From NCBI GenBank assembly GCA_013397795.1, contig VZTJ01001724.1, forward strand, positions 211,978 through 275,977: 64,000 bases of DNA, in the 5' to 3' direction. The notes beneath the pieces are model-generated. The model did not search any database, was not told the DNA's origin, and saw only the letters and a program-made list of their open reading frames with translations. How positions within the stretch are numbered: the stretch's first letter is position 1; every line of letters starts with the position of its first letter. Both the position numbers and the translations under genes were made by a program. The DNA comes from Orthonyx spaldingii. Its lineage: Eukaryota; Chordata; Aves; Passeriformes; Orthonychidae. Of the stretch, positions 25,351 to 36,894 are shown in pieces.

Positions 25351-26999
25351 ATAGCTCTACAGGAATAACCTCACACACTGTTGCTGGAAATTGGCCAGCA
25401 GAGTTCTTTTAAAGTTTGTTTTTATGATTTGGCTAAATTTCTGACCAAAAAAAAACATAAAAAAAGAGAACTTTACTAAGTCAGAGGTCAGTTCTTCATG
25501 AGTCTACAACAAAACTCTATGCAATAAAAATAGATTGCACCCATTCCTGCTGTTAAACAGCATGAAAGAAACAACAGCATTTACAGTATGTTGAAAGGAA
25601 AATGCCTTCTCCCACCCATAATAAAAAGTTTGAGTTCAGGGTCACTTCCTAATAGGTGTTATTTCCTCTATTTTAATAAAGGTATTTTAACACCTGTATT
25701 CCTTGCCAGACAATATTGTCATTTTTTCCACTGATTGGCTTAATGAAATGCTGGAGTGGGGGGCATGAGCACTTCTCAAACACTGCTGCTTCATGCCAAA
25801 CACAACTAACCTGCAGAAGGAGGAAGCCAGAGAAAGCAGCAACTGCCCCTAATTACAAACAGACGACTTCCAGTCCAGAGAAGAATGGGGAGGCTTTCAG
25901 GATGGAAAAAGGTCAGGAAGCCCATCTAGGTCAGCCAGTCTCTGGCTTTGAATTGGCACTTGTACTACACTTACCCACCCCCACAGCTGCACACACAGAC
26001 TATTTTTGTTCTCCAAATAGTTGCCCAATGTGTGCTGAAAACTATTTATACTCATTGGAATCGCCTCTGTCCTTAGTACTTTTTGCCAAACAGACTGGTT
26101 ATCTTTGCTAAGTTGGAGACCAAACCTCCCGTGAACGAGGAGCTCTGTCATTCCTATACAAGTCAGCAAGAGACTCTGAAAAAAATGCAGCTCTTATTGC
26201 AGGAGAATTACATATTTCCATGGATCTTTTTGTTCCAATTTCTGAATCATTTTCTTCATCAAATATCCTTGCACCCTCCCCTCATGGATGAGGAACAAAA
26301 CAGGAGAGCTGATGTAAAGCAGAGATACTGCACTCCAGTCACCCACTTTCTTGGACAGGTCTGACAAGCTGGAGTGTCCTGGGTTGCATAAGAATGATTT
26401 CCTCAATGCCAGTCCATTTTGCATCCGTACTGATTTTCACACCAAATCTTGGATCCAGGTGGGCTAGGAACATGAAGCTAACCAAATGGAAGCATGAATT
26501 TCTTATGGATTTGTCCAAAAACAACCAGCAGGCCAGTCATCTCACGGAGTAGAGCACAAGCTCATTTTATAAAACCTTAGTAGTTCTTGCAGCTTCACTC
26601 TTTGTTGCTCTAAGAAGATGAAACTACATATGTTCCCTGTGATTTGGGGTTTGGCAGCAAATGCATTGCACAGGAAGATGAATGTATGTAGCCCTTGTGT
26701 ATATTTCTAAGCATTTGCTTGAACTAGAAGGTTATTTTGCTCAGGCAAATTAAAAATCTTCTAGAAGGAAAAAGGGAATGCTTGTGGCCTCTACGAGATA
26801 TCTTAGCAAACTGCATGGTAAATTAATTTTTCTTTGCATGTTTCCTGTGCTTGACAACTAGAATTTGAAACTTCACCATTTCAATATGACTGAAGGCCAG
26901 AAGATCAAACAATAATTATCCACAGTGCTGAAAAGGCAGAAAAAAAATGCTCTCTGATCTTTGCAGGCCATGCTGCATAGACAAATTTGCTAAACTTAC

Positions 27000-27056
27000 T
27001 TAAGATCTGAACTCTAATATTCTTCTGTATAGTTGTAATTTGCATGAGCCTTTGTT
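27000..27056 (-). CDS. 57-nt coding exon of the same gene
   Basis: Both splice signals are strong. The minus-strand acceptor is …ccaccatcttcattatgcag and the donor is CTTAA|gtaagt. The frame that ends in phase 1 stays open and reads QRLMQITTIQKNIRVQIL, with two leading bases that complete a codon. The carried-over A joins the AA of exon 19283-19317 to make Lys, so the junction reads …VQILK-FRNLHV…. The other two frames contain stops. The exon keeps phase (57 bases), so skipping it would not break the frame. Confidence 0.5.
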   Translation of the reverse strand, partial: NKGSCKLQLYRRILEFRS

Positions 27057-27173
27057 CTGCATAATGAAGATGGTGGCCAAAAGGAGCCATTAGTGTAACC
27101 ACAACTTATTAGTCATAGATGACTGAGTTCATTGCAGGAATTACTGGGAAACACTCCTCAACCTACATCATAC

Positions 27174-27207
27174 CAAGGGTCAGAACGTTTGACCATAATG
27201 GCCTATC
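27174..27207 (-). CDS. Uncertain 34-nt coding exon
   Basis: A good donor (CCTTG|gtatga) ends a segment whose only open frame reads DRPLWSNVLTL, in phase 0 to 1. That is the phase exon 27000-27056 needs, making Glu at the junction. The acceptor (…cattttaaaaccag) is weak and the intron to the next exon would be only 117 bases. Treat it as phase-compatible but unproven. Confidence 0.25.
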
Positions 27208-27346
27208 CTGGTTTTAAAATGAATTAATCAATGTTCTGACAGTACTTAGGCAATATAGATAACAAGAGTCAAAATGCCAAAGGCTAGCATAACATTCACA
27301 GCAGAACCAGAACTAGTTTTATCCCTTAACAGTACACAAGTCAAGG

Positions 27347-27391
27347 ATATCTATCTATCTATCTATGTAATCTGTCTATCTATCTGTCTAT
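27347..27391. repeat. (TATC)n imperfect tetranucleotide repeat
   Basis: Two short blocks of TATC/TGTC units separated by tgtaa. Confidence 0.85.
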
Positions 27392-27985
27392 GAAATAAGC
27401 AAGACCAAAGGTTTGTAGTTAGTTTCACACTAAAATTATCTCTTCCTTTATAAAAAGCTCTGGAAGCAAGGCAAAAGTATTTTAAGCATCAAAGAGACTA
27501 ATGAATAGGGATGCCAGTGTATTCACTTAGAGATTGTATTGTCAGGAGTTGTTTTCTGGGCTAGGATACTAAAGATAGTAGGAACCAGCAAAAAAAAGAA
27601 CAGTGTAAAAATGCAAATCCGTTAAATGTTGAATCTATTAATCCATAGCACACTTTCTTCTGAATCATACTTACTCAGATATACAGCTCATAAATTATTT
27701 ATTGGTTTTGGTCAAATGACTGTTGGCACTTGCGTAATTATCTTTCGTGTGGAATGTTGTATAGTTTACAGAGACATTTCAATAGCTACTGAAGATCTGT
27801 GAGTTCCTTTGATATTACAGGGAAGAAATGGCAGCGAATTGTAGAGTTGTTATATATTTGCTCTTGGAAAGTGGCAAAGCTAAAAGGATGACATTCAATT
27901 TTAATTTATTTTTAAAAGAATACTTGTTTTGTGCAAAGCCGTAGTAACTGACACAGGTCCTCTGTGCTGGGCATTCAGCAACAGC

Positions 27986-28005
27986 AAAAAAAAAAAAAAA
28001 AAAAA
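27986..28005. repeat. Poly-A tract (A20)
   Basis: A homopolymer of 20 A with no recognisable element upstream. Confidence 0.85.
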
Positions 28006-29011
28006 GCCTGGAAAAGAAACTTTTGTAACATTACAGACCTGTCAGAAGTCTTTCAGTGAGAAGGAAGCCATGTTTGTCATGCTCTGTAACACTATCAATT
28101 ATTAGGGCTGGACTCTAAATAAGCAAAATACAGAAGGACTACAACTCTGTAGTCTTCAATACCCTCAAGTGGGTCCCCTTTTCCTTGGAGGCTGTCCCTG
28201 AAGTTTGAATAGATCTGGCATAAAGTGCAAACAGGTGACTACTAATGGGCACGAGAGACACGGAGATGCCTCCAAAACTGCTCTTGGGATTTACTGTCCT
28301 ATAGACATACATGAATTCGTCACACTTCTTTGCTACTGCTAATTGCCAGTTTAGGTGCATGTGAGGATATTAAACCAGCTGGTGCTTTTAAACACTTATT
28401 TCCAATTATGAAGATATAAAAAAAGCGTAAATATTAGAGAATTACTTTCTTGTTTTCATTCACATGAATGTTGGAACTTTGATTTAGGCTAATGTGACAA
28501 ATGTTGAGGTCTTTGATGTGTATCTTAATCTCCTTTTTGTTCTGAAAGGAGGCAAGATTTTTTAAAAAGAGTGAATTTCCTGAAATTTGCTAACAACATG
28601 GAATGAAAGTGATCAATTTAAAACACTAAATAATAGCAATCAGACTAAGAGAGATCTTCTCTCATAGACAGACCTTGTAGTATGTAAAGAAATGGTGATT
28701 GAAAAGGAGGTAGGAATGAGATTTAATTTGATGGTATGGTAAATAGAAATATAAAGCTAAAATCAGCATACATGGATAATGATCAGGCAACAGTAAATTT
28801 CAGGCACAAGACTTTTGTTAAAAATAGTGCTCAAATCCTCCATAAACCTTCACACTGCTGGAAGCCAAAGAGGAAAGACAGAGCCTACAACTAGAGCCTG
28901 GTTGGGGAGCCTTCCAGCCTGAACCACAACCTGATTCTGATTTTGGCGAGTTCACGGAATTCAGTGGGAATAAAACTCTAGTTCTGCTGCATTTTGAAAT
29001 AATACTTCCAG

Positions 29012-29198
29012 ATGCCAGTAAGCTCTCAAGGAAAGTGGCCTTGGAGCCAATATGCAAGCATAAAATATACAATAGAACAGAACTCTGAATTAGGTATACG
29101 AATTCCTATATGTAGAGACGGAGTGTGCTTTTCCACTTCAGATTTTATGGAGAATTTCCTAACTGCATCAGAGCTGACTCATAACATGATGTGCCATG
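29012..29198 (+). other. Exon-like open frame on the plus strand
   Basis: A fair acceptor (aaataatacttccag) is followed by ATG and 62 open codons, ending at a very good donor CCATG|gtaagtg. The translation (starts MPVSSQGKWPWSQYASIK) is not recognised. It is antisense to an intron of the minus-strand gene and no partner exon was found, so it could be an exon of a non-coding transcript or chance. Confidence 0.2.
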
Positions 29199-29243
29199 GT
29201 AAGTGAGGCACAGTTACCTCTTACAATAAGGCAGCTCACTTAC

Positions 29244-29273
29244 TGCCAGACTATAATTTATTGAGTTAGAGAT
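29244..29273 (-). CDS. Probable 30-nt coding exon of the minus-strand gene
   Basis: Very strong acceptor (caagaagagtttgcctctcag) and donor (CTGGCA|gtaagtgag) on the minus strand enclose 30 bases. Only one frame is open (ISNSINYSLA) and it is phase 0 at both ends, as the exon at 27174-27207 would require. With ten codons the coding evidence is thin; the splice signals carry the call. Confidence 0.35.
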
Positions 29274-29881
29274 CTGAGAGGCAAACTCTTCTTGTAGTTG
29301 GATGGCATAGTTTTTTAAAACTTTGTTTAAAAAGATTATATAAAATTCTTGGTTAAAGAGCTTGATTTCTCTGAAAAAGTTCTAAATTCATATGTATAAT
29401 TTCTTGTAAACAATTCAAGATACTTTGAAAATACATTTAGTATCAAAATACATGTGCCATGGGTCCTTATATATGTAACAAGTTTAATGTACTTTGTGCC
29501 AAATTGTCCAATTAATCTGGACACATTTGCCAGGAAATAAATTATGTATGTATGGGAATGGAATAAGTAATACAATGAAGGTGGCAGGTCAGTCAGACCT
29601 TTGTAAATGAATTAGGTAGGTTCTCTCTCCTTCAGGAGAAAGAAAAGTTGTTTTATTATAAGTGTCAGTGTTCTAAACAGTTTGGAATGGTAAAACCACT
29701 CCTTGTAGTCTGTGTGAACATTGTGGTGCATCACAGCAATGGATTTGCTGTTAAAGGGAATTTAATTGAACAGTTTTCTTTGCTACCGCTTGCTCTTAAG
29801 AGCATAATGACTCATGCAACTGGCTTATCCAGTTTTGTAAATCTTCATGGATAGAATGATTCTGGAACATTTATTTCACAA

Positions 29882-30446
29882 AATCACAGATTCATAGAAT
29901 AGGTTGAATTGGAAGAGATCCAAAAGGATCATTGAGTCCAACTCCTGGTGCTTCACAGCACCATGCCCAAAAGTGACACCAGTGCCTGAGAGTATTGTCC
30001 AAATTCTGCTTGAACTCTGTCAGGTTTGGGACTGTGACCACTGCCCTGGAGAGCCTGTTCCAGTGCCCGAACATCCTCTGGGTGAAGAACCTTTTCCTAA
30101 TATCCAGCCTAAACCTTCCCTGACACAACTTCAGGGCATTTCCTCAGGTCCTGTCACTGTTCACCAGAGAGAAGAGATCAATGACTGCCCCTCCTCTTCC
30201 CCTCACGAGGAAGTTCCGGACTGTGATGGGGTCTCTCCTCAGTGTCCTCTTCTCCAAACTGAACAGACCAAGTGACCTCGGCTGCTCCTCATATGGCTTC
30301 CCTTCAAGGATATTCACCATCATTGTCCTCCTTTGGACATTCTCTAATGCCTTGATGTCTTTCTTATTGTCTTTTGCAATGACCAAAACCATAGACAATA
30401 TTCAAGGTGAGGCAGCCCCAGTGCAGAGCAGAGCAGAACAATCGTC
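29882..30446 (-). mobile_element. CR1 LINE, 3' third of ORF2 plus tail
   Basis: The plus strand begins with the antisense CR1 tail (cagattcatagaataggttg … attgagtccaactcctgg). It runs through gtgaagaaccttttcctaat and ends in ggcagccccagtgcagagc. Minus-strand translation gives the well-known CR1 C-terminal blocks KDIKALENVQRR, GLFSLEKRTLRRDP, FRLDIRKRFFTQ and HWNRL in order, but in two frames. It is a 5'-truncated copy broken by at least one frameshift. Divergence is moderate. Confidence 0.95.
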
Positions 30447-31969
30447 TTCACATCAATATGTACTTCCCTTATGTTTGCGTAGACCTGTTAACTAGGAGTG
30501 TCTAAAACATTTGAGAAATACTTTTGTCTTCTCTTTTCCTGAGCTGAAAATGTAATGAATTGAGTGAATGGAACCAACAGTTCTGCATTCTTGAAAGTTT
30601 CTTTCTAAAGGGAATCCCACTGGCATCTTAGAAAAAGGCATCTTGGTGAGAACATGAAGAGAGCACAGCTGGAAGAATGCTATGGTATCAGCTGAATTCT
30701 GCTTAAGATTTAATTTTCATCAGTGACTGAATAGGATAATCTGATTAATGGAGCTAAATAAAATGGATCACCTAGGCCAAAGAGAAGGAAAATAATTTCG
30801 TAAGAAAAAAACCTCATATAATTCAAAATTTCCTTTTAATAGATCACTTTGCAGAAATAAAGCTTCCTAATAAGGAGGAATAGTGGGAGATATTAAGTAC
30901 AATAGAGTAAGTGTGGAGGTTATTTGGATATGGATAAGCCAAGGAAGGATATGTTACAGTCTTAGAATAACCACCAAATATTCTGTTATGTGGATTGTTT
31001 TAGAAAACAGACTGACCACCTGCACCATTGAACTGAAGTTACTGGAATTTTAAAAATTAAAACAGAAAAAATAATATTTTAGAGTTGTCCAGATTTTTTT
31101 GTTTTGAGGAAAGAGGTGGCTTGTCTTTTAGAATAGAATAAAAATTTCTAAGAAGGTGCAAAACTTTAACATGGGAAAAAAAAAAATCTGTGCCCATAAG
31201 TACTTTCAAAATGTTTTTCATGTTTGTCCAAATATCTTGGAATGAAACCTAGAAATGTTGCTCAGCTTCATTCTACACTGCTGTGCAAATGTTACCACCC
31301 GTTTTTATTTGGCATTTTCCCAACAAAAGACACACACTCCTCTGAACACATTTGACTGAAAATGGAGAGGAAGCTGTAGTTCAAAGCTAATTACATCTTG
31401 CTAGATCTTCTTTTCTCAGTTATTCATTTCTGCTCACACATGCTACTGCTTAGCAGTCCTCACTGTTCTCGGCCTTCAGCAGAACCATCCACATCTCTTC
31501 CTGCCGTTAGCTCACACCATAAAAATACACACAAGCAGAAAACAGCAGTTAACAACTTTAAGCTTTCTTTACTGCACAAATCAATCAGTAATGGCTGGCA
31601 TGACTGGCAGCATAAAATATGTTTTTCATTCCAGCCTTTGAAATGAAAGCTCTTTTCTTCAGAAACTTCCAGCTTTAAGGGACTAGATTAGAGAGACCAA
31701 ACTGATTAAAGAGTTTGTTAAAGTCTAGTTCAGATGCAATGTATGCTTCCTCCAGACCAGTCCAGATTGGTTTAGGTGGTTGATCTGGCAGTCAGAATAC
31801 CATAGCTCTGGAAGAAAACCATGTGTTTGTGGCTGGTTGCATTTTTTTGTTGTAGTTTGGAAGTTGTATTGACTTACATTTCCAGTAAACCACACCAGGT
31901 TCTGAGTTTGGAGTAACACGGTACCATTACATGTAATTGAGTTACTGCCCACATCACAGTCTCTATGTG
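30447..31969. other. Non-coding gap between two CR1 copies
   Basis: AT-rich DNA without a supported gene. A pyrimidine-rich acceptor-like site on the minus strand near 30785 opens a frame (DPFYLAPLIRLSYS) but lacks a proper donor. Confidence 0.4.
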
Positions 31970-33717
31970 GGGGAGGTATGGAATACTAAGGGTAATGTGG
32001 CCCAGTTACTAAATGGAGGGGGTTCCTGGTAACAGAGGGTGCAGAGAAAGCAAATTTACTGACCACATTCTTGGCATCAGTTTTCATTGTCAAGAACAGC
32101 CCTCAGGGTTCTCTCACCCCGAAGACCTGGATGAAAGGGTGTTTGAAGGAAGTGTGGTTGTGTTGGTCAAACAGGATTGGGGTTTGAGAACATCTAGGCA
32201 AACATGACATCCACAAGTCTATGGGCCCTGATGGGACACATCTGTGAGTACTGATAGAGCTGATGGGCACCATAACCAGGCCACTCACGATTGTACTTGA
32301 AAGCTCATGGTGGTCAGGAGAGATGCCTGAGGACTGGAAGACAAAAAATGCTGTCCCAGTCCTCAAAAAGGACAAAAAGGAGGGCCCGAGGGACTGCTGG
32401 CAGTCCATCTCACCTCAGTGCCTGGAGCATTTCATTTAGGAGGCCATCTTTGTCCACATGGATGACAAGAAATTGATCAGGAGTCAGCATGGATTCATTA
32501 ATGATAAGTCATGCCTGACAAACCTGATTGCCTTCTACAATGACACAACTACCTGGATGGATGAGGGGAGAGCAGTGGATATTTTCTGCCCTGACTTTTG
32601 TAAGGCTTTCAACACTTTCTCTCAGAACATCTTTATAGGTAAACTCAGGAAGTGTGGACTGGATGAGTGGACAGTGAAGTGAATTGGACTGAATGGCAGA
32701 TTCCAGAGGGTTGTGGTGCAGGGTCTAGTTGTAGACCTGTCATTAGTGGTGTCTCCCGGGGATCAATACTGGGGCCACTATTGTTTAACTTACTCATCAG
32801 TGATTTGGATGAAGGGGCAGATGCCTCCTCAACAAGTTAGCTGGTGACACAAAGCTGAGAGGAGACAGTTGTACAGACCTTTGGAAGGGCCTCGACAGGT
32901 TGGAGAGATGGTACGAGAGGAACAGTCTGAAGTTCAACACAGGCAAATGCAGGGTCCTGCACTTGAGGAAGAAAAACCCCATGCGCCAACACAGGTTGGG
33001 GGCCCACCTGCTGGTAAGCAGAAGGACCTAGGGAAGCAGAAGGACCTAGGGATCCTGATGGACAGCAAGTTGTCCGTGAGCCAAGAGTCTGTCCCTGTTG
33101 TCAAGAAGGCCAAAGGAATCCTGGGATGTATCAGGAGGAGCATTGCCAGGAGGTCAAGGAGGGTGATCCTGCCCCTGTATTCAGCCCTGGTGACACCACA
33201 TTTGGAGTACTGTGAGCAGTTCTGGGCTCCTCAGTACAAGAGAAATGTGGAGCTCCTGGAGCAGGTTCTGTGGAGGGCTGTGAGAATGACTAGGGGAGTG
33301 AAGCATCTCATGAGGAAAGGCTGAGGGAGGTGGACCAGTTCAGCCCCAAGAAGAATCAGCTGAGAGGGGACTCATCAATATCTGTAAGTTTCTGAAGGGA
33401 TGACGTCAAGAGGGTGGAGCCAAGCTCTGCTCAGTGGTTCCAAACAATAGGACAAGAGACAATAGACAGAAACTGAAGCACAGCAAGTTTTACCGGAATG
33501 TAAGGAAGAACTTCTTTACTGTGCAGGTGACCACATACTGGAACAGATTGCCCAGAGAGGGTGTGGAGTTTCCCTCAGTGGAGATATTCAAGAACCATCT
33601 GGACACAATTCTGTGCCATGTGCTCTAAAATGACAGTGCTTGAGCAGGGAGGTTGGACCAGATGAGCCTCTGTGGTCCCTTCGAACCTGACCCATTCTCT
33701 GATTCTGCGATTCAGTT
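31970..33717 (+). mobile_element. CR1 LINE, 5'-truncated copy with reverse-transcriptase remnants
   Basis: The longest transposon copy in the window. The 5' part matches the CR1 ORF2 linker (ggttcctggtaacagag…gcagagaaagcaaatttactg). The reverse-transcriptase part follows: QHGFINDKSCLTNLIAFYND at about 32485-32545, then the DxxKAF motif region (DFCKAFNTFSQN, with Cys in place of the usual Ser). The C-terminal blocks come next (FYRNVRKNFFT, TYWNRLPREGVEFPS). The tail gttggaccagatgagcctc … attctctgattctgcgattc ends at 33717. The frame is broken several times: an in-frame TGA after WTVK, and shifts around the expected YxDD region. A perfect 18-base tandem duplication lies at 33016-33051. The element is inactive. 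The 5' end is approximate. Confidence 0.95.
33016..33051 (+). repeat. 18-bp perfect tandem duplication inside CR1
   Basis: The unit aagcagaaggacctaggg occurs twice in a row, adding six codons in frame. Normal CR1 copies have this segment once, so the duplication arose in this copy or its source. Confidence 0.9.
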
Positions 33718-36700
33718 CTTCAGTGACTGTGAATTTTCCTTGGTCTGTAACCACTGCAGTGCTTATCAATGGTTTGGATTTAAGGTATCAGGTGTATTCA
33801 AACTCCCCACAACAAGGTGTGCAATAGAGGCATATGTAAACACATGTGTACCATTTAACCAGTGCACATTTCATGTGTTCTTTCAGCTTTCTTTGGTATG
33901 CCTAACTGCTGGTTACTGAGCAGGCACCATAGTTCTCATGCCAAGTTAATCACTTGATCTGAATATGTGAATGTTTCTGAGTCATCTCTTTTCTTCATAA
34001 TTAATTAAGTTGCAGACTCTCAGTTACTGTGCAGCAGATCTCCAAACCCTTCTGTAATACTGCTGCATTGCCATGGCTTTGAGTTACATATCCATACCAC
34101 TGTGGATGGTGTGCTTATAAATTCACAGTATTTTTTCACTGTTTTTATCTTCTCCCCTTGTTTCTAAAAACTAAACACTTATAGATTCACAAGTTAAATA
34201 ATATACTCCTTAAACATTATGTTGTAATACATGTGGGGCAAGAATAACTGATATTTGAACAGCACATCAAACTTATAGGCATATGTTATTCATCAAATGA
34301 GTATTTGATGAAGATAGTAAAATTAGGAAAGCTGGCTGTGGAATTAGAGCACTGTAAATTATTATAAATACACCTACCCTTGTCTTTCTCCTGTTTTAAT
34401 AGGTTTGGGACCAAGTCCTTGATTAAGTAAGTGGAGATAGTGATGGATTTTAGTAAAGGTGCACTCATCTGCATGTCAGATGAATTGCAAGAAAATTATT
34501 TCATTCTTACAATGATTTTTTTCCATAAATCTCCATTTTCTTCTAATTCCTTTAGTCCACTGAGAAACTACTTTAATTATTCTGCCCTTGGCCATTACTG
34601 ATCCATTAAAGTGTACCTAACCAGCCTTAAAGATGATGGCAGCTTGTGACTTAAGTAGGATATACTACAGCCTAATTCAAAAGTCAATGACTCTGAAGAG
34701 AAAGACTTGAGTTACCTTCAATGAAGATAGAATGGGACACCTGACAGGAAATAAAAACTGACTTGGAAATCCTCAGTGTGATCTTCTGTGCTATGCTTTC
34801 TAGGCTCTAACTAAGCAATTGAATTACATATTGGAATACCCCTGTGGTGTCAGGGAACTTTTTGCAGTAGCCAATCCTCAACCTTAACCTTCTTCTTTGT
34901 GAGAAAAAAAGGTGCATTTTGAGAACCTCCGAACCTATCAAGGGCAGATGTGAGCAGAAAAACGGGCTTGGAGAACAATTCCTCACTGAGTCTATTTCAT
35001 AAGGACTTCATGTTTTTGTAGCAAAATATTTTGAGCCAACAGTTTCTTGCACTGAACTGCAATCTACCTTTTGACCACACACATTTATTCTTGGTGGACA
35101 AAATCTATCTTCCCATCACAGCCTCTTCTGGGTATAACAAACCGAAAATAGTGTGGTCTAAAATACTGGTTGTCCAGCAGCCTCTGTAGACTGTTTAATA
35201 TTAAATAGCTTACAAAATAAACATTTTCTCTTGGTTGGTTACTTGTCACTTTAATTTGAACTCTGGCCTTGAATGCAGCTTTCCTGTTCTTCTTGTTTCT
35301 TTGCTGATACCTGTATTTCAGGCAAAATTCCTGAGTATTTGAAACAAAGGAACTGATTTTTGTGTAGTAACCCTAAGTTTTGTATGGGTTACCTTTTCAG
35401 CTCCTTCTCAGAGTCCCATTAATGGTTTTTGTAGGGTTGATCTGGTAAACATATTGAGAGTGTTGAGTATTCAAGATGCCTATACCGTAAATGCATATAC
35501 ATAACTTTTATTGGCTTAAGGGATTCTTTTCCTGTGTCCCAAAGGCAGTTGGACTCCCAGCTTCCTCTGTACTAGGTAGAAATGGTATTTTTCACTCTAG
35601 AGGGATAAAAAGAGAGAGAAAGCTGCAAGCAGTGAATGCTGGGAAATGAAGGTTTCTATTTGCGAGTGCGCATAGCTGAAGCCTTTTTACTGAACTGACC
35701 CACAAAAAGAAAGGGTGAAAAGTTGCTTTTGTCAAATCTAATAGCTCAGTCCTTCAAAAATCAATGACCAGTACAGTTTATAACATTTCTATGTTAGTAT
35801 AAGGATGCAGATACAGAGCGTGCATTTGGGTGTCTGTGTCGGCTCCTGCTGTTCACTTCCCCATCAGCATCTACCCAGTTCCAGCCTGAGTCCTCTTCCA
35901 ACTGGACATGTTCTCATGCCCTTTGGCATGTATAGACGTACAAAGGTACCACCACAAGAATAAAAAAAATACCACCACAAATCACAGCAAGATCCCTAAA
36001 CTTGTGCTTGAATTAACAAGAGTGTAGCCATGGAGACATGGAACTCTTTTAGAATTTTCCATCTGAGGATTTACGCAGCATCTCAGGCAAGCTTTGAAGC
36101 TGACTTTTGTGTCGGCACCCTGTACACCATGCGCTTGCATTTACCTGTACAATCTGCTGGCGTGGTTAGGAATACAATGTTAAAATATTCCACCTCTTAC
36201 AACATAGGAACTTAGGGGGAAGGATGAGATCTGTTCCTGAGTGAAGTACTCATGGGCATTTCATTGCTGGTTTTATCTTCTGAGAATTGTAAATCTGGAA
36301 TCCACTTAGTATGGCATTGAAATATTTTCAATGACAAGCCCTCTATTCATGCTTTCCTATAAACAATTGGAGCTGATAGCTGGAAAATGATGATATTAAT
36401 ATTTTTGATAAAAGAGAGTAGAGTCGTGTAAGTGCTGAAAACATAACCTGAATCTCTGGTCTTCAAGCTATCAACTCCAGCTCAAGTAAGAAGATCGCAG
36501 ACCTTATCAGCATGGAAGAAGACTTGTGGTGTCAAGGTCTCAATCTATGACAGCAAATGACATTTCTTGACTGTGCTGGCTGCGCTCAATCTCATGTGTT
36601 TGAGAATTAAAGTCCTGCTTGAAGTGACACCCCTCCAAAGATGTTGGGATGCTAGACCATCTTCAGCAAAGACATTCTCAAACAGTGTTGTAACCAGTTT

Positions 36701-36807
36701 GGGATGTAATTTTATTAGTCGTAATAATTACATTGATATCCAATGTAGGGACACCTGGGATTTTAGATTATGCTCAGTTTCAGGACATTTACAACAGTTA
36801 AATAATT

Positions 36808-36810
<3 letters not shown>
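33718..36810. other. Non-coding stretch
   Basis: No recognised transposon or RNA gene. It contains one exon-like segment on the minus strand (34378-34417, listed separately). Confidence 0.4.
34378..34417 (-). CDS. Candidate 40-nt upstream exon
   Basis: Strong acceptor on the minus strand (atctccacttacttaatcaag) and strong donor (ACAAGG|gtaggt). Two frames are open; the phase 0 to 1 frame reads DLVPNLLKQEKDK. It could belong to the minus-strand gene whose 3' exons lie below 30 kb, but the exons in between were not settled, so linkage is inference. Confidence 0.3.
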
Positions 36811-36851
<41 letters not shown>

Positions 36852-36860
36852 TTGTNNNNN

Positions 36861-36892
<32 letters not shown>
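36811..36892. repeat. Two poly-T tracts flanking a five-N gap
   Basis: About 32 T (36811-36842), a short unique spacer (atgttttcattgt), five N (36856-36860), then about 32 T. The N run is an assembly gap placed within a homopolymer, so the true length and content here are unknown. Confidence 0.95.

Positions 36893-36894
<2 letters not shown>

Noticed and set aside
32869..33324. 151-codon plus-strand frame
   Set aside because: It is a part of the CR1 element in partly shifted frame, not an independent gene.
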